Below, in pieces: positions 33,291 to 45,535 of a DNA stretch of 64,000 bases (position 1 is the first letter of the stretch; the number at the start of each line of letters is the position of its first letter). This DNA is from Podocnemis expansa (Eukaryota; Chordata; Testudines; Podocnemididae), in the NCBI GenBank assembly GCA_007922195.1, contig ML682028.1, positions 16,893,053 through 16,957,052 of the forward strand. The letters run 5' to 3'. Made by a program: the position numbers and the translations under genes. The notes beneath the pieces were generated by a model. The model made no database searches, had not been told where the DNA came from, and saw nothing but the letters and a program-made list of their open reading frames with translations.

Positions 33291-36200
33291 ATTCCTTAGT
33301 TGTTACACATTTAACTGGTAGCTTCACTGAACTGTCTAGTGTTTAAGAATATATAGGTCAAATTATTCAAGCTTTGATAAATCTTAAAGAATTATGGATG
33401 GAAAACATAAATAGCACTGGATTTGCTTTCAAATCATAATCTAAATGGAGCTCTGAATGGAGGTAACGAGAAGAGTATTTATTTGATATGAGCACTAGCC
33501 AAAAGGAAAGAGACTTAAGTCAAATTGGAGTTAATGCTATAATCAGTCATTATAAACCACTTGAACAGTAATTAAAGTATACGCTGCATATGCCATATCC
33601 TATTTTTTTAAAAAATTATCTAGGGTGATTCATCAGCACTTTCCAAAACATAAGATAATAAAAGAATCAGGTGTCACCATTGTTTCAATACTGTTGATTA
33701 GCTAAAGGTTTGCTGGGTCTTATCATTTCTCTCCATTCACCCATTTTAAAATACTTTTAGCTATCTGTGTATTTATCCATCTCACCTAACTATAATCTAT
33801 TTTAGTATGTGTCCAGCATTTAAAAAAAGTCTTAACTGAAAACAGGCTCTAGGATCCAGTAGAGAGGATTCAAAATTGGGAATTCTGAGGACCTGTTATA
33901 TTCTTAGCTTTCCTTCAGATTTCCTGTTGAACTTTGAGCCACAGTTACTGAGCTGTAACAAATGGAGCTGATGATGTCTATGAAGGTTAAGATGAAGCTG
34001 AACTATATCAAAATATAGAAAAGCAACAGATTCAGCTGCAATATATAGTAGGAGATGCTCTTTGCTTTTCAAAGAAGGTGAGTTTCTGATTTTCTATAGT
34101 ATATGTCTGTATGTACAAAATACATATAAGCTGCATGAGTAAACATGATTAATAGGCTTTACATTATCCTTGTGGTTCCACAGGTTCACAGTTGAATAGA
34201 GCCAGCTGAATAATATTAATGGGATTATTTGTCTGGCAGACTTTGCCTTTTTTAACTGTTGTTTGAATAACCTTTTATTCAGCATTTTCCCCCAGTTTAT
34301 GCAGTTGCCCAGATAACTTGCACAGTCACTTCATCAAATTCAGTCTCTGAATCTTCAGAGAAAATATTTTTTGCCCCCCCAAAAAAGTGGGGGGGGTTCC
34401 CTTTATTCATTCAGTTTGCAGACCATGGAAACTAAAAGGACGGGTCCATTCCAAACTTTAGCAATGCTATGCAGGTTTTTAAGTTTTGTGTCTCTTTCAA
34501 GATTTTTTTCCTAGCAAACTGAAAATACAATGCTAACAAGTATCAAAGTATCCAAATAATCCTTGATTACTGGGGAAGTGCAAATAGAAGAGCTTCCTTA
34601 TTCACTAGAGTTTTTAAATATCTTCACCCTTTATATCAGTCTTTGTGACTCCACTTTAAAATGTTTGATAGAAAGGGCGAAGAGAAAACATCTATTTTGA
34701 AGCAGCAGGAGAGTTCAAGACCTGTTTGGTGGTTAGCCTAGAGAGCTTGATTACCAATGTTAGCTGGTTTCTTTCTGGAAGCGTGAAATGTCATAAAGCA
34801 TCACACTGATGCTTGTATGAATGGCCCATTTGTCTCTTTCTCCCCTGGCTGTCCTCCTTCACCCCCAGACTTGTCCAGAAGCCCAGCGCTGTTTAGCAGA
34901 TATGGCAGCTAGCAATTCCTGCTCACATGAATTATGAAAACTTTAATAGAGCTCAGATGACTTGTACTTTATAAGCTGATGCTTTTTCTTTTAACTACTT
35001 TTCTTTTTTATGAGAAGGGAGCATGAGGTGCTGTTATGCAATAATCCAAGGCACACAAGACAGTGAATCTATCAACTGTTAACAAGAAAAATTATGGTCT
35101 TAAATCAAACTCCAGATGTCAACATCCCTGAATTATATGGGTACCTGAAATTCAATTCTGAACTTTGCAAATGTCCTCTGTCTTTATAATGTTCAGAGCA
35201 AACTCCAGATGTGGGCAGTCTTGAACATCAGCTTTTTATAGTCTATATGTAGTTCAGTGTAAATTTTGCAGTGTGGTTTCATTTCTCTTAAAAGAAACCT
35301 AAACACTGTTTAACATATTCCACATCTGTAATACAAAAATTGTAACTCTATTGATGAGTGCCTCAACATATTTGTTCAAAGAGGCCAAAATAGCGTCTTT
35401 CCCATACTATAGGAGGTATAAAGATTTCAGTAAAGTTTGTTTAATTGAAAGGGTTAGCAGGAAATGGTTTCAGAAGTCTTACTAGCAAATCACCTAAGAA
35501 CTTCTTCTGGATCTGATTTTTAAGATCTGTTTCCACAAAAAGACTGCACTTCCCTCTTTCCAGCAAGCCAGGGAAGCTGGAAACTTAAAAGCGGGGTGGC
35601 TTTTTGCCCAGACAGAAAGGAACTGAAATAAATATGAGCAGGGTTGAAACTTTTCTTTATTGAGAGCACCTGCTCCTATTTTATGTGTAGCTGTAGCTAA
35701 AAATTCTTCCATTGCAGCATGCTCTGTTCTACTGGAGTGCAATGCAAGCCTTTTGGTACTGAGAAAACTACTCCATGACATCTGCCAGGAAGGATTTGCT
35801 TTGCTCACTCCAAACGACTTAATTTAACATTTCCAAATCAATGTACCAAAAAGGCCTCATGCAGATTCTCTCACACTGATGTGATACATGTTGGTTCTTT
35901 TCAAGTCAGTTCGTTTGTGGCATGAGCTGATAAACTGAAGAGATGTGTTTATGACATATCTGTGGTTGAATTATTGAGCATGAATGAAGGATTAATAGGC
36001 ATAGGGTAGCTTTGTTCACACAGCTCTGTTAACAAAATTAAGTCCTAACCTGCAGCCCTCAATCCTATTCCTGTGTCAGCCATAAATCTTTGAGACTGTT
36101 ATTCCATTGTAAACAGCATCCACCTTTGCTAAGTCAGTCATACACATCTCTTGATCAGAGGTTGATGTGGGCTGGCTGATGCCAAAATTGGCCTCTTCAT

Positions 36201-36594
36201 TGGTCAAAGGGGATTGTTTTTGTACCATGGCAAAAGTCGACTAGGGCCTGAGCTGAAACCTCAGCATTAATTCGGCTTATGTTCATCCACAGGTGAAGAA
36301 TTAGGGCTACCCAAACAAAAGTTAATTCTACCAGTAGTTCTCTTGATGCAAATCATGTCTATTCCTGATGCAAAAAAGAAAAGGGTGTCTTTCTACATTT
36401 TTGCATGAAGATTAGCCTTCATCCTTTCCATCGGGTTGGGAATGTTTAAGAATGAAGGGATGGCTTTTTGCTCGGACAGAGGAGAACTGAAATAAACATG
36501 AACAAGTCTAATTACTCTTCACACGAATATGGGCTGTAGAATGGGGTCCCTGGCCTGTAATGTCCTTTGGGACAAAAACTGCCAAACACATATA
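33291..36594. other. Long non-coding stretch without recognised gene
   Basis: Unique AT-rich DNA. A C7 run followed by A6 and a G7 run at about 34374-34397 could form a short hairpin. The 104-residue minus frame at 35494-35808 and the 127-residue one at 36508-36891 show no domain; the latter overlaps the repeat at 36595. Confidence 0.5.
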
Positions 36595-36660
36595 CAAAAG
36601 GGCGACAGTAAACGAGGTAATATCTTTTATTGGACCAACTTCTGATAAAGTAAAATTTGA
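36595..36660 (-). mobile_element. Second Penelope-type repeat family, fragment
   Basis: 'ACGAGGTAATATCTTTTATT' and 'GGACCAACTTCTGATAAAG' are the reverse complement of the repeat at 59815-59960 ('CCAATAAAAGATATTGCTTC'). The rest of the element is missing or too diverged. Confidence 0.6.
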
Positions 36661-36934
36661 ATAATTTTTTTCTTTCCAGTTCCTTTCTGTGGCCTTCCAG
36701 CTCATCAGAGCTGAATAGGACTGATCTATGTTACATAGCATTCTCCAACTGAGCATTTCCTGAACTAATTTAGCCATGGAACACTGGGGCTTGGAATATG
36801 TTGATTGAACACATATATATGCTGGACGGAAGGGAGTGTGGGATTTTATGCAGAAAAATTGTTGCATGTATTGCTTAAAAGTTGATTTCAAAGAGTTAGA
36901 AGGAAAAATGTTGCTAGCATTGAAATTTTTTCAC

Positions 36935-36999
36935 AGAACACCTATTCACATCATGTGGAGCACCAGTGTTTTGTGCACCAGAGTTTGGGGAACACTGCT
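36935..36999 (+). mobile_element. hAT-like element 3' fragment
   Basis: Repeated 'AACACC' words and the terminus 'GTTTGGGGAACACTG' fit the 3' end of a hAT-type element. No left end or target duplication was identified. Confidence 0.4.
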
Positions 37000-37079
37000 G
37001 TAACCTATTGTCTAATGGACTTTGCTTTTCTGTGGTGGCTTGCTTGATAGGGATGAGAACTCTTGAAAGCAATGTGGTG

Positions 37080-37275
37080 AAAACACAACCTAAAAATCCA
37101 GGAACACTTCAGGTTTAATCCGATTGCCAATCACTTTCTATGATCTCAGGCAAAACACTTAAACTTTAACATGCCTCAGTTTCTCAATGTGTGAAGTGGA
37201 GGTGATAACATTGAGGTGACAGCAGTGCTGTGAGGATTCTTCAGTTATATACATATAACCTTTGTAGTTTGGTAG
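37080..37275 (+). repeat. tRNA-derived SINE (Cry/MIR-like), diverged
   Basis: Body landmarks: 'TATGATCTCAGGCAAAACAC', 'ATGCCTCAGTTTCTCAATGT' and 'CAGTGCTGTGAGGATTCTTC'. Head and tail are degraded. Confidence 0.7.
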
Positions 37276-38890
37276 ACTCTTTCTTTCTTTCATCCAAGGC
37301 TTCCAGAATATTCTGTAGCAGCACTGCTGTGCACAAACTTCTGTATAAATAATGTTAGGGGCAGCAGGAATAGATGTAATTAATTTACCTGTTGTGTTTC
37401 ACAGCAGCTTGCCCTCACAAATGGCACATGGGAACAGTGCATGTATGTTTGCCGGCCAACTGCAACCTAAGCATGTTCTGGCATCCTCCTAGAGGAAGCC
37501 TCTCCATTCAGGTTCTCTTTGCCATGAGTTGAACTCAAGCTCTCTGCTCTGGCTCGTTTCACTCTTCCAAGAACTCATTCACAGCAGCTATGGTAGTGAC
37601 TTCCTTTGCAAAAGTACAGGCTGGCTGCATAGTTTGCTCGAGTGAGGGCAAAAAAGACAGAGGTAGGAGGAATGGATATTAGGCCACCATTAAGACGCCT
37701 ATGGATTAATAGTTTGGTATTGTGCTTTGTGCAAAACACCTCACTTCAAACATACTACACACTGCACTGTGAAGCAAACACCTCCAGCACTTCATAATTA
37801 ATGGGTCATTTGAACCAGTATAGTTCCGATGTGGCAAATTCAGGGTAGTAGGCTCTGGCAGATAAAATGGGATTTGCTCCAATGTACGAGACATCAGCCA
37901 ATTGGGTCAGTGAATAGACTATGGTTGCAGGTTTTCTTTGACCAGTGTGTTTGAAGGTAGTGGTGGTCAGTATTTCTTATGCAGTCACTGGGGACTACTT
38001 GAATGGGATAACATCAAACAGTGTTCTTCAGATACAATGCAGTGTAATTGAATGAGTTTCTCACTATAAATCTGTTTTCTGGGGTTCTTCCCCACTCCTT
38101 TTTTAGTTTGGTAGGAAGTGACCATCCTAAATGCTCTGTGCCCAATAGCCCAAAGTGTTTTATTCCTTCCAACCACATTGTACCTCTGAGAGCTGCAGTA
38201 TATTCAGTCAAGACTAAATCTTCATACCCAGATAAATAAGTAAAATTCTGTGGAGTCCATTGATTTTTGTGGCTTTTGAATGGGATATTTTTGAGGGATG
38301 GGGGGAGATCCTGTAAACTAATACCTGAATCTGACAATTTAGGGAAAGACATATTGATCCAATCACTAATTAATTCCTAAAAGGATACAAGCATGACAGC
38401 AAATCCAGAATCTTTTTGCAATCTGCTGAATGTTATAGGAATGAATGGCTGGCATAAGGAAAGCTGTGCTGGCTTAATGCAAGTATACCCTTTCTGTTTT
38501 AGTTTTTCCTGGGTTGTGTTTATAGCTTACAGGTACTTGCTGTTTCATATTTAGAAATAGAATCAACACAGATGGGGTTACACTAGCATATCTTCAGGTT
38601 GTTATTAAATCTTTTGTAATCTATAGGTAAATTCTGTACATGCAAGGGACCTTAGTATAGAAGATTATATGGGACTAGCTCCATATTGTGCAATGTCCCA
38701 GAATTCTAGTTTGGCAGAGATTTTTAACTTTACTGACAATACTCCTTTCTAACCTTCACCCCAAAAACACACATTTGTGGATACAAAAACTGCTTCCTTA
38801 GAAGGTCACATTCAGAGAGGACTGTAAAATAGTGACTCCAAGTTACTTGAATTTATATTTGTTTCTCCAGTTCCATTATCCACTGGTCTC
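37276..38890. other. Non-coding stretch without recognised gene
   Basis: No gene or named repeat recognised. The minus frame at 38014-38352 lacks domain features. Confidence 0.5.
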
Positions 38891-39301
38891 TTAGGCTACC
38901 TCTACACTTCCCAAATATAGCTTGAATTTATTAATTTGAACTATTAAGTTTGAATGTAGCTCAAACTACATTTGAATTTATTAGTTTGAATTAACAACAT
39001 GGAGTAAGTCAAATTACATTTAATTTGACTTAACCCACTTTAATTCAAACTAACCACCCTTAGTTCAAACTAACAAAGTAGACTTAATGTTCACACTGTG
39101 CCAAGTTCAAACTAAGCATCAAACTAAGGGCTTAGCTAGACCTAAAGGGCAGGTCTTACTAGTTCAAACTAAGCTTTCATTAGTTGGAATTAAGGATTTC
39201 CTTAATTTGAACTAGTGAAAGTTTAGTGTAGTGAGGGACTAAATTAGTTGGAATTAAGCCTCCTGAATTCAAACTAACTTGCAATTGTAGATATAGCCTT
39301 A
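38891..39301. mobile_element. GTCTACACT-type miniature element with TTA duplication
   Basis: The element at 38894-39298 (405 bp) starts GGCTACCTCTACACTT and ends ATTGTAGATATAGCC. TTA lies directly outside both ends (38891-38893 and 39299-39301). A 3-bp TWA duplication is the signature of PIF/Harbinger transposition. The inside consists of AGTTCAAACTAA and TTTGAATTAA words in both orientations. Non-coding. Confidence 0.8.
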
Positions 39302-40789
39302 GAGATGCAACAACATAGTGAAATTAAATACCCTTCCAGAAAAATTAGGATAGTGGCCTGTAAAATCAGAGCTTTTGCTCAAGTGTGATTTTATAAAAAT
39401 TAAACCAGCCCATGTCTAATCTGAGTGTCCCAGCAACCTTTATAGTTAAATCTAAAGCCAGATATTTTTGTAAAGTCCAAGGGCCAGGTGCTTCACTGAT
39501 TGGCAGTCTCATTACTCATCTACCTCAAATCAGAATGAAAGTGTTTTACACCCACTCTCCTTCACCTTTCACTGATGTAAATAACTACACCAGGTGCAAG
39601 ACAATGCTGAATCAAGTTCTTAGAGCATGGAGTGTTGTTTTATGCCTTATCTTTAGCTCTCTTCCCTCCACCCCCAATCCTACACAAAACAACAACAAAA
39701 AAGTAAAAATAAAACACTCCATGACATACAGAATTCTCCTCTTGGAGGTTGAGAAACAAAACAAACCACATGTGGCAAATGTGAATCACATCATTTAATG
39801 TATTACTAGAATATGCACAGACAAGAAGCTCTGCAAAATGGATTGGAATAGATGGTGTACGTTGACGTAGTCCCTTGACGTAGTTTCAGTGAAACCAGCT
39901 GAGGATGTGCACTAGTGATAATTTTCCAAGCTAGATAGGGCAAACCAACCTATGTGATTACTTCTAATGGACTAAGCATGTTCCGTCCCAAAGAAACAGA
40001 TCTGAAACAGAAGGGAGCCTTATGTTACAGGATGTTACTGAGCCCTTGGTGTTGAAATGCAGGTGATCAGTTTCCAATCAGATAAGATGATGGCAGTTCC
40101 AGCTGACCCTGCCATGAGTTAAGGAATCTCCATGCATGGAATGTTGGGATTAGGTTTCATGTGGAGCCTGGACACATTTATAATGTTTCAGTAAATGAAT
40201 AGGGAGTACTGTGACCCAGGAGGGAAATTTATGGTCCTGGTTGTGGCTCTGACAGGACTTTGGAGTGAGATATCATGGGCTTGGGGGTGGAGGCTCATCT
40301 GAAACTTAAATTGGGGTGGGGGTGTGGAGCAGAGATAAAGCAGCTGTTGAAAAGCTTGAACTATGTGTCTCTGGCTCAAAGCAACTAAACAGAATTTTCT
40401 CCCCGAAGTGGCAGCCATCCACCATGATCCATTAATTGAAAAATATTCAAGCTGAACCTTCAAGGATGGATCAGGTCCCATGTTGGGAGGTCCTGACATT
40501 CTTCTATGAAATCCTTGGAGATTTAGTCCTCTGACAAGGAGAAGAAGGAATAATTTCAATGGAAAGGAATAGTTCCCAACACTACACATTAATACGTATG
40601 CCAGGACTTGGGAGATTCACAACACAGTGACTTTTCACTCCAAAGTTTGCAGTCACATAACTCATCTTCCACCACACCAACCCCAGGGATTTATTGCACC
40701 ATTTTGTTTTTTAATGTCTCGAAAGCTGATTCAGATGGGTCTCCTACAAGAAGAGGAAGTTAATCTTTTTTCTAATTCAGTCTAACTAT
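39302..40789. other. Non-coding stretch without recognised gene
   Basis: The 128-residue plus frame at 39412-39798 and the 133-residue minus frame at 40188-40589 are among the longest in the window. Neither shows a recognisable domain or a second supporting exon, so I leave them uncalled. Confidence 0.5.
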
Positions 40790-41370
40790 ATATTCTAATT
40801 CCCTCTCATCTGGTGCTTTGTGTGCTTGCTTGAGCTTTCATAAACTTTGTTTAAAAATAGATAATCTGGGATGAAAGATTCCCTGAAAATTTTAGCAAAG
40901 TTTGTTAGAATTTTTACTCTGTGTTTTAAAATCAGTCTCCAATTTCTGGTTTCCAAATTTCCTACAAAAATAATTTTTTGAAAAACAGAATATTTTAGCT
41001 TTGAAAATGGGAAAATCAAGTCCACAATGTTTCGACTGAGAAATAAAGTTTGAAAAACACAACAATCCATTTAAAAGAAATTCTCCCAGGTGACTAAGCC
41101 AACCAATCAAAAGTTACATAGTGGCAACATAAGAAATAAAAAATTTAAAAAGACCACATGAACAAAAATAATTTTGCAGACTGGCTATTATGTTCTTAAT
41201 TATTTTTATTTGAATATGAAACAGAAAAACTGAAAAATTTCTAAAAATAAATACCCCCGAAAAACTCCAAAAACTTTTGTAAATGCAAAATTAAATATTG
41301 TATTTGAAAAGAGGCCAAATTTTCATTTTGTTGTCATTTGAAAAATTTCAATCACTCCCATCTGTGAAAC
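40790..41370. repeat. AT-rich GAAAATTTTC-type repeat block
   Basis: Words such as 'CCCTGAAAATTTTAGCAAAG', 'AACTGAAAAATTTCTAAAAA' and 'CATTTGAAAAATTTCAATCA' recur. The end 'CACTCCCATCTGTGAAACTG' is reminiscent of a repeat boundary. Same unnamed group as 9610 and 12180. Confidence 0.35.
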
Positions 41371-41937
41371 TGGAGAAAAGATAGACTTTTTATCGTAATT
41401 TGGGTTTCCGCTGAAATTCAAAAGTCAACCAAGGTTCATCCAAGAGTTTGCAGTGGTTCCCAGTTCTTTCCAATCAACTCTGGGCCAAGCTTGCTTAAAA
41501 TTGGACTTGTGCATCAAAACCACATGAAACTATGAAACTTTGTGGACTCAACTGAGTTTCAGTTTTTGAAATGAACTCAAAGGAAAGTTCAGGACGTTTG
41601 AACCCATGGCAAACTGAAACTCAAACACAAGGTATTCACAACTTGATGAAATGAAAAAGTAACAATACCATGGATGGAATCCTGACTTCATTGATCCTAA
41701 TGAGAACTTTATCACAGATTTTAATGGGACTGTGTGTACATGCTAATTCCTAAAAGAAACTATTCCATTATCATTAACTCTAGAACTTCAGGTCTGTAGT
41801 CACCGAGACTTGATTAAGAGTTAACTTATAATTAAACAAACCTGAAATTCTGATTTACCACTTTTCTCCTGGATAAAAGAAACAACACATCTCAGCAAGC
41901 ATTTGACCCACTCAAACAGAGTTCAAACCTTTCAAGT

Positions 41938-42016
41938 TCCAAAGGAGCAGTCGTGTTAGTCTAGTTCAGTAAAACAAACAAGGAGTTCTGAGGTACTTAA
42001 AGACTAACAAATTTAA
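41938..42016 (-). mobile_element. Penelope-like 3' fragment, minus strand, truncated
   Basis: 'TTCCAAAGGAGCAGTCGTGT', 'TAGTCTAGTTCAGTAAAACA', 'AACAAGGAGTTCTGAGG' and 'AAAGACTAACAAATTTAAG' match the tail. It stops before the hammerhead-like part. Confidence 0.7.
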
Positions 42017-42608
42017 GTGGAGAAAGAAAGAGCTAAATGTATTCTGGCTACATACCTGTGTCTTGGTTCCCTATCTTTACCTCCATACTTTTAGCCTTAC
42101 AAAGTTCTTAGCTAAAGTTCTGTGCTAAATAAATCAGTTGTCTCTTCTTAAAGTGTTACTATTTCTTAACTTTAATTTGAAAGGTCAAAAGACCCCATCA
42201 CCAGGACTTCAGAACCCCTTTCTGGACAGTTCACATATAATGTAGTGAGAAAGAGCAGCTGATGGTGTGGTGGCATTGCAAGCTGATAACAGATGTGCAC
42301 AAGCAGTGTTTTCAGACAAATTTACATCTAGACAGCAGTTTTACTGGAATCTGAGCCATCTCATATGGACAGAGAGCTTTGAATGGTAGCCAGAAATGAT
42401 AAACACATCCCATTTTTCTTTCCTTATCTGTTAGTATTTTGCTAATATTGGCTCTCATTCCTTTCCATTCATTTCTAGTGGCTATTATCAGTGGACAGCA
42501 ATGAAATCCACCCCAAGCAACAAACCTACAACATTGGCAAAACTTTTCCCACACAAAGGTTCTCTTTTCATCTAAGACAGGGTTTATAATAGCCCTGGTT
42601 TACAGTAG
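42017..42608. other. Non-coding stretch without recognised gene
   Basis: Nothing recognised. Confidence 0.5.
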
Positions 42609-43135
42609 CCAAGGGCTATGTCTACACTTAGGTTAGTTTGAATTAACTTAATTTGAACTAATTAATTCAAACTAATAATTATTTGTTCAAATTAACGTAA
42701 ATTTGAATTAACATGGTCCCACTAGGAAAACCAATTCAAACTAGCATGTCTATGGACAGGACTTGCTAGTTCAACTTAGGAGAGGGGCACCATGTGAGGT
42801 TTGGCAAGATGGCCCCCAAGAAGGGCCACGCTCCTATGCAATATATAGAAAGACGAAGGCACCCTGAGAGGAAGAAGGTCAAAAAGCATTAATTTGAACT
42901 AATGGTTAGTTTGAAATAACATGGCTACACTGGGTTAATTTGAACTAATAAGTACAAATTAACCCTTACTTTGAAGTTGAGCCAGGTTTCATAACTTTGA
43001 AGTAAGCTTTCATAAATTCAGATTAAGGAATCCTTTAGTTTGAATTAATGAAAGCCAGTGTAGCTATGCATTAATTTAATTCAAATTAATCCTCGTTAAT
43101 TAGAATTAAATTGCAAGTGTAGACATAGCCCTTGG
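42609..43135. mobile_element. Miniature element with long perfect terminal repeats and unrelated core
   Basis: The termini are perfect inverted repeats of at least 21 bp (42609-42629 and 43115-43135; CCAAGGGCTATGTCTACACT at the left). Subterminal AGTTTGAATTAA words match the 13601 and 38894 elements. The centre (about 42776-42895) is not part of the palindromic arrays: it is GC-richer and holds a short basic open frame. This is consistent with an internally deleted derivative of a larger coding element. The outer boundary is uncertain because the palindrome extends past the usual GGGCTATG terminus. Confidence 0.75.
42809..42892 (+). pseudogene. Tiny basic ORF inside the miniature element, possible transposon ORF remnant
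   Basis: 27 codons from an ATG in a fair Kozak context (A at -3, G at +4) to a TAA. The product starts MAPKKGHAPM and is strongly basic, with an RRR and a KK cluster. It lies in the one segment of the element not made of palindromic words. PIF/Harbinger transposons encode a DDE transposase and a Myb/SANT-like DNA-binding protein, and a basic N-terminus of this kind would fit the start of the latter. This is inference: 27 residues are too few for family assignment, and the frame may be chance. Confidence 0.3.
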
Positions 43136-44624
43136 GGTGCAGGGCTTTGGTTCAAAAAGAAGCTTGTTTACTGGAATTAAATTAAGGGCCAGCACATAAC
43201 AGGTGAACCCTGGAACTAAGATCATACTAGCTGGCTGTTAGACGGTTTTGACTGATACCAACAGCTCCATCTGTACAGTCCCATTAAAATCAATGACAAA
43301 ACTCTCTGACTTCAACTGGAACAAAGTTTGGGGTTGATTAGTAGAACCTTGTTGGTGTTTGTTCTAAAAAGGAAGACCATTTAAAGTAGATTGTGAACAA
43401 AGATGCTAAAAACTTGCTGGACTACCTTGGTTTACCTGAACACTATTATAAAATAAAAACACAATGAGAAAATTTTAGCTCAGGGTTAATAATTCTGAAT
43501 TTCAAGTTCTATTTGGTTTTTTTTCCTGACAGTTTGGTGTGTACCCCAGAAAGCACAAAACTTACATGGTTTGCTGGCTTGCAATCTCTAAGCAAGATGA
43601 TGAGGGTGTAATTAGTCTTTGAGACAAATCTGCCCAGGAATTCAATTTTATCACCTAAGTTCTTTCTTTGAGTATTTGGAGGGGGGAGTTTTCCAGTGTT
43701 GATTCTTTCACTCAGTTTGATACATTAATTAGGGCATTTATCAATGTTTATTTTTTTCCAATTGCAGCTTGGAAAAGAGCAAGTTTTCAAAACAGGCTAA
43801 GCTCTCATAAGTTAGAGCAAGCTCTAAAATGCACATAACTTGGAGAGTAAATGATTTTCTGTACCATTAAATGCTGTGTAGTGGAGGTGACAAATGGATA
43901 TTCTGGAAGAAAAACCTAGGTAAAAACCAAGCACAGTAATGTTTGCTACAAATGTGGGAGTTACAGAGTAAGAAGCCAATACCACATTCCTTGAGTCTAG
44001 TGCAGAAAAACTGGAGGAGTTAAGATGAAGTACAGATTTTCTTCTAATCAAATCCAGAAGACATGCCGTAAACCTTATGCTAAGAGATCCACTAAATTTG
44101 CAGCATGAACATGACAGGCAGGCGAAATTGTGGATTTGATCATTTAAAAACCTGTGGATTCCTGGGGTTTGGCTTCATCAGAGGCTCTGAGAAAAGATAT
44201 GTTGAAAACTGCTGAGGGGTGTTACCAAGCCAAATTGCCATGGGTTTAGTCTGCTCAGTAATATAGAGAGAAACTTGCTGAGTTAACTCCCAGTTAATTA
44301 CCTCTTTGTTTATACAATCATGCCATACTTTGTTCAGGGCAAGGTTGACTGGAGGTTTCAGTGCCCAAATCATTGAATTTTTTTCCCCTTGCTGTAAAAA
44401 AATAAAGGCTAGAAAGATATAAAATTCTTAATCAGAGTGCATTGTTTCTCTTTGTTATCAACTTATGAGAATGGCCTTCTAATTGGGGTAATTGTAGAAA
44501 AATTTTGGTTTTGCTATGATGCAATACATTGAAATCCTTTTCTACCTAAAATTAACACAGAGAAGACTTGTGGGTGATTAATTGCTATGCTAAATCTTAC
44601 TGGGACATTGTTTCATACACTGAG
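43136..44624. other. Non-coding stretch without recognised gene
   Basis: No gene or named repeat recognised. Confidence 0.5.
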
Positions 44625-44915
44625 ACCATGCCTACATTGAAAACTCTGGGTCGATCCCCATGGATTGACACAGTGGGATCGATTGAGCAGCCAGTGTAGA
44701 CTCACTCAATTGATCCTAGAAGTGCTCTCCCTTCGATATAGCAAGTCCACCCCTCCAAAGAAACACTGCATCAGAGGGAGAGCATTTCTGGTCAGGGCAG
44801 CAGAGTGAAGGCAGCACAGTAAGTCAAAGTAAATAGGTTGATGGGAGATGCGCATTCTGCGGCATGCAGGTTGTGTATCTCCCATTGATTTAGCCCTCGG
44901 GCATAGACCAGGCCT
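44625..44915. mobile_element. GATCGAT-rich miniature element
   Basis: Begins ACCATGCCTACATTGAAAAC and ends GGGCATAGACCAGGCC. Inside are GGGTCGATCCCC and GGGATCGATTGAGC, then 'GCCAGTGTAGACTCACTCAA' and 'AGGTTGATGGGAGATGCGC'. It resembles the nested element at 17458-17733. TGAG occurs just outside both ends, a weak hint of target duplication. Confidence 0.6.
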
Positions 44916-45369
44916 GAGTAGCACAACACCTCCACTCCCATCTCAAACAGCCCTGATGTGAATGACACTCCTAGTGGGGAATGATCAAACTCAACATCAG
45001 CAAATATGTCAGTGTCTAGCTCACTGTTTCAGTTATCCGGGATGGAAACTAACCATACATGCTGTCTTCTTCCTCCCAGCTAATCCAGGGTTGTCCCTTA
45101 CAATCTTATTCTCAAGTGCTTTGTCTAGTTTTATTTTAAGTGGCTCACCTTATATGGCATTTTTCACTTTCCTTGGAGTAATAGATTAAAGTATTTCCCA
45201 TGGTTTCCAGTCTTAATTTTCTATTACTCAATCAATATCACCCTTTCAGACCACACTAAACAATTTATCTGCTTCCTTAGTATTTATGACCAGCATGCAT
45301 ACATGGATACACAAAACAGAGCTATACATTCATATAAATCTTGCTGAAATATCAGTTCTTATCACAAGA

Positions 45370-45535
45370 GGGCTAGGAGGGTTCCAGAGGCCAAGCTCTA
45401 GCCCAAGCACAAATGTCTACATGGCAGTTCCTAACCCAGAAGCCTGAATGCCACAAGCCTGAGTCAAGTGGGCTGGGCCAGTCACAGCCACCCCACGAGT
45501 CTTTTACTCTAGTGTAGATCTACCCATAGAGTGTG
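45370..45535. mobile_element. AGCCC-rich miniature element fragment
   Basis: 'CCAAGCTCTAGCCCAAGC', 'AAATGTCTACATGGCAG', 'AGCCTGAGTCAAGTGGGCTG', and the end 'CTAGTGTAGATCTACCC'. The terminal GTGTAGATCTACCC matches the miniature group with GTCTAC ends. The left end is not clear. Confidence 0.5.

Noticed and set aside
40188..40589. 133-codon minus-strand open frame
   Set aside because: No domain or supporting context; treated as chance.
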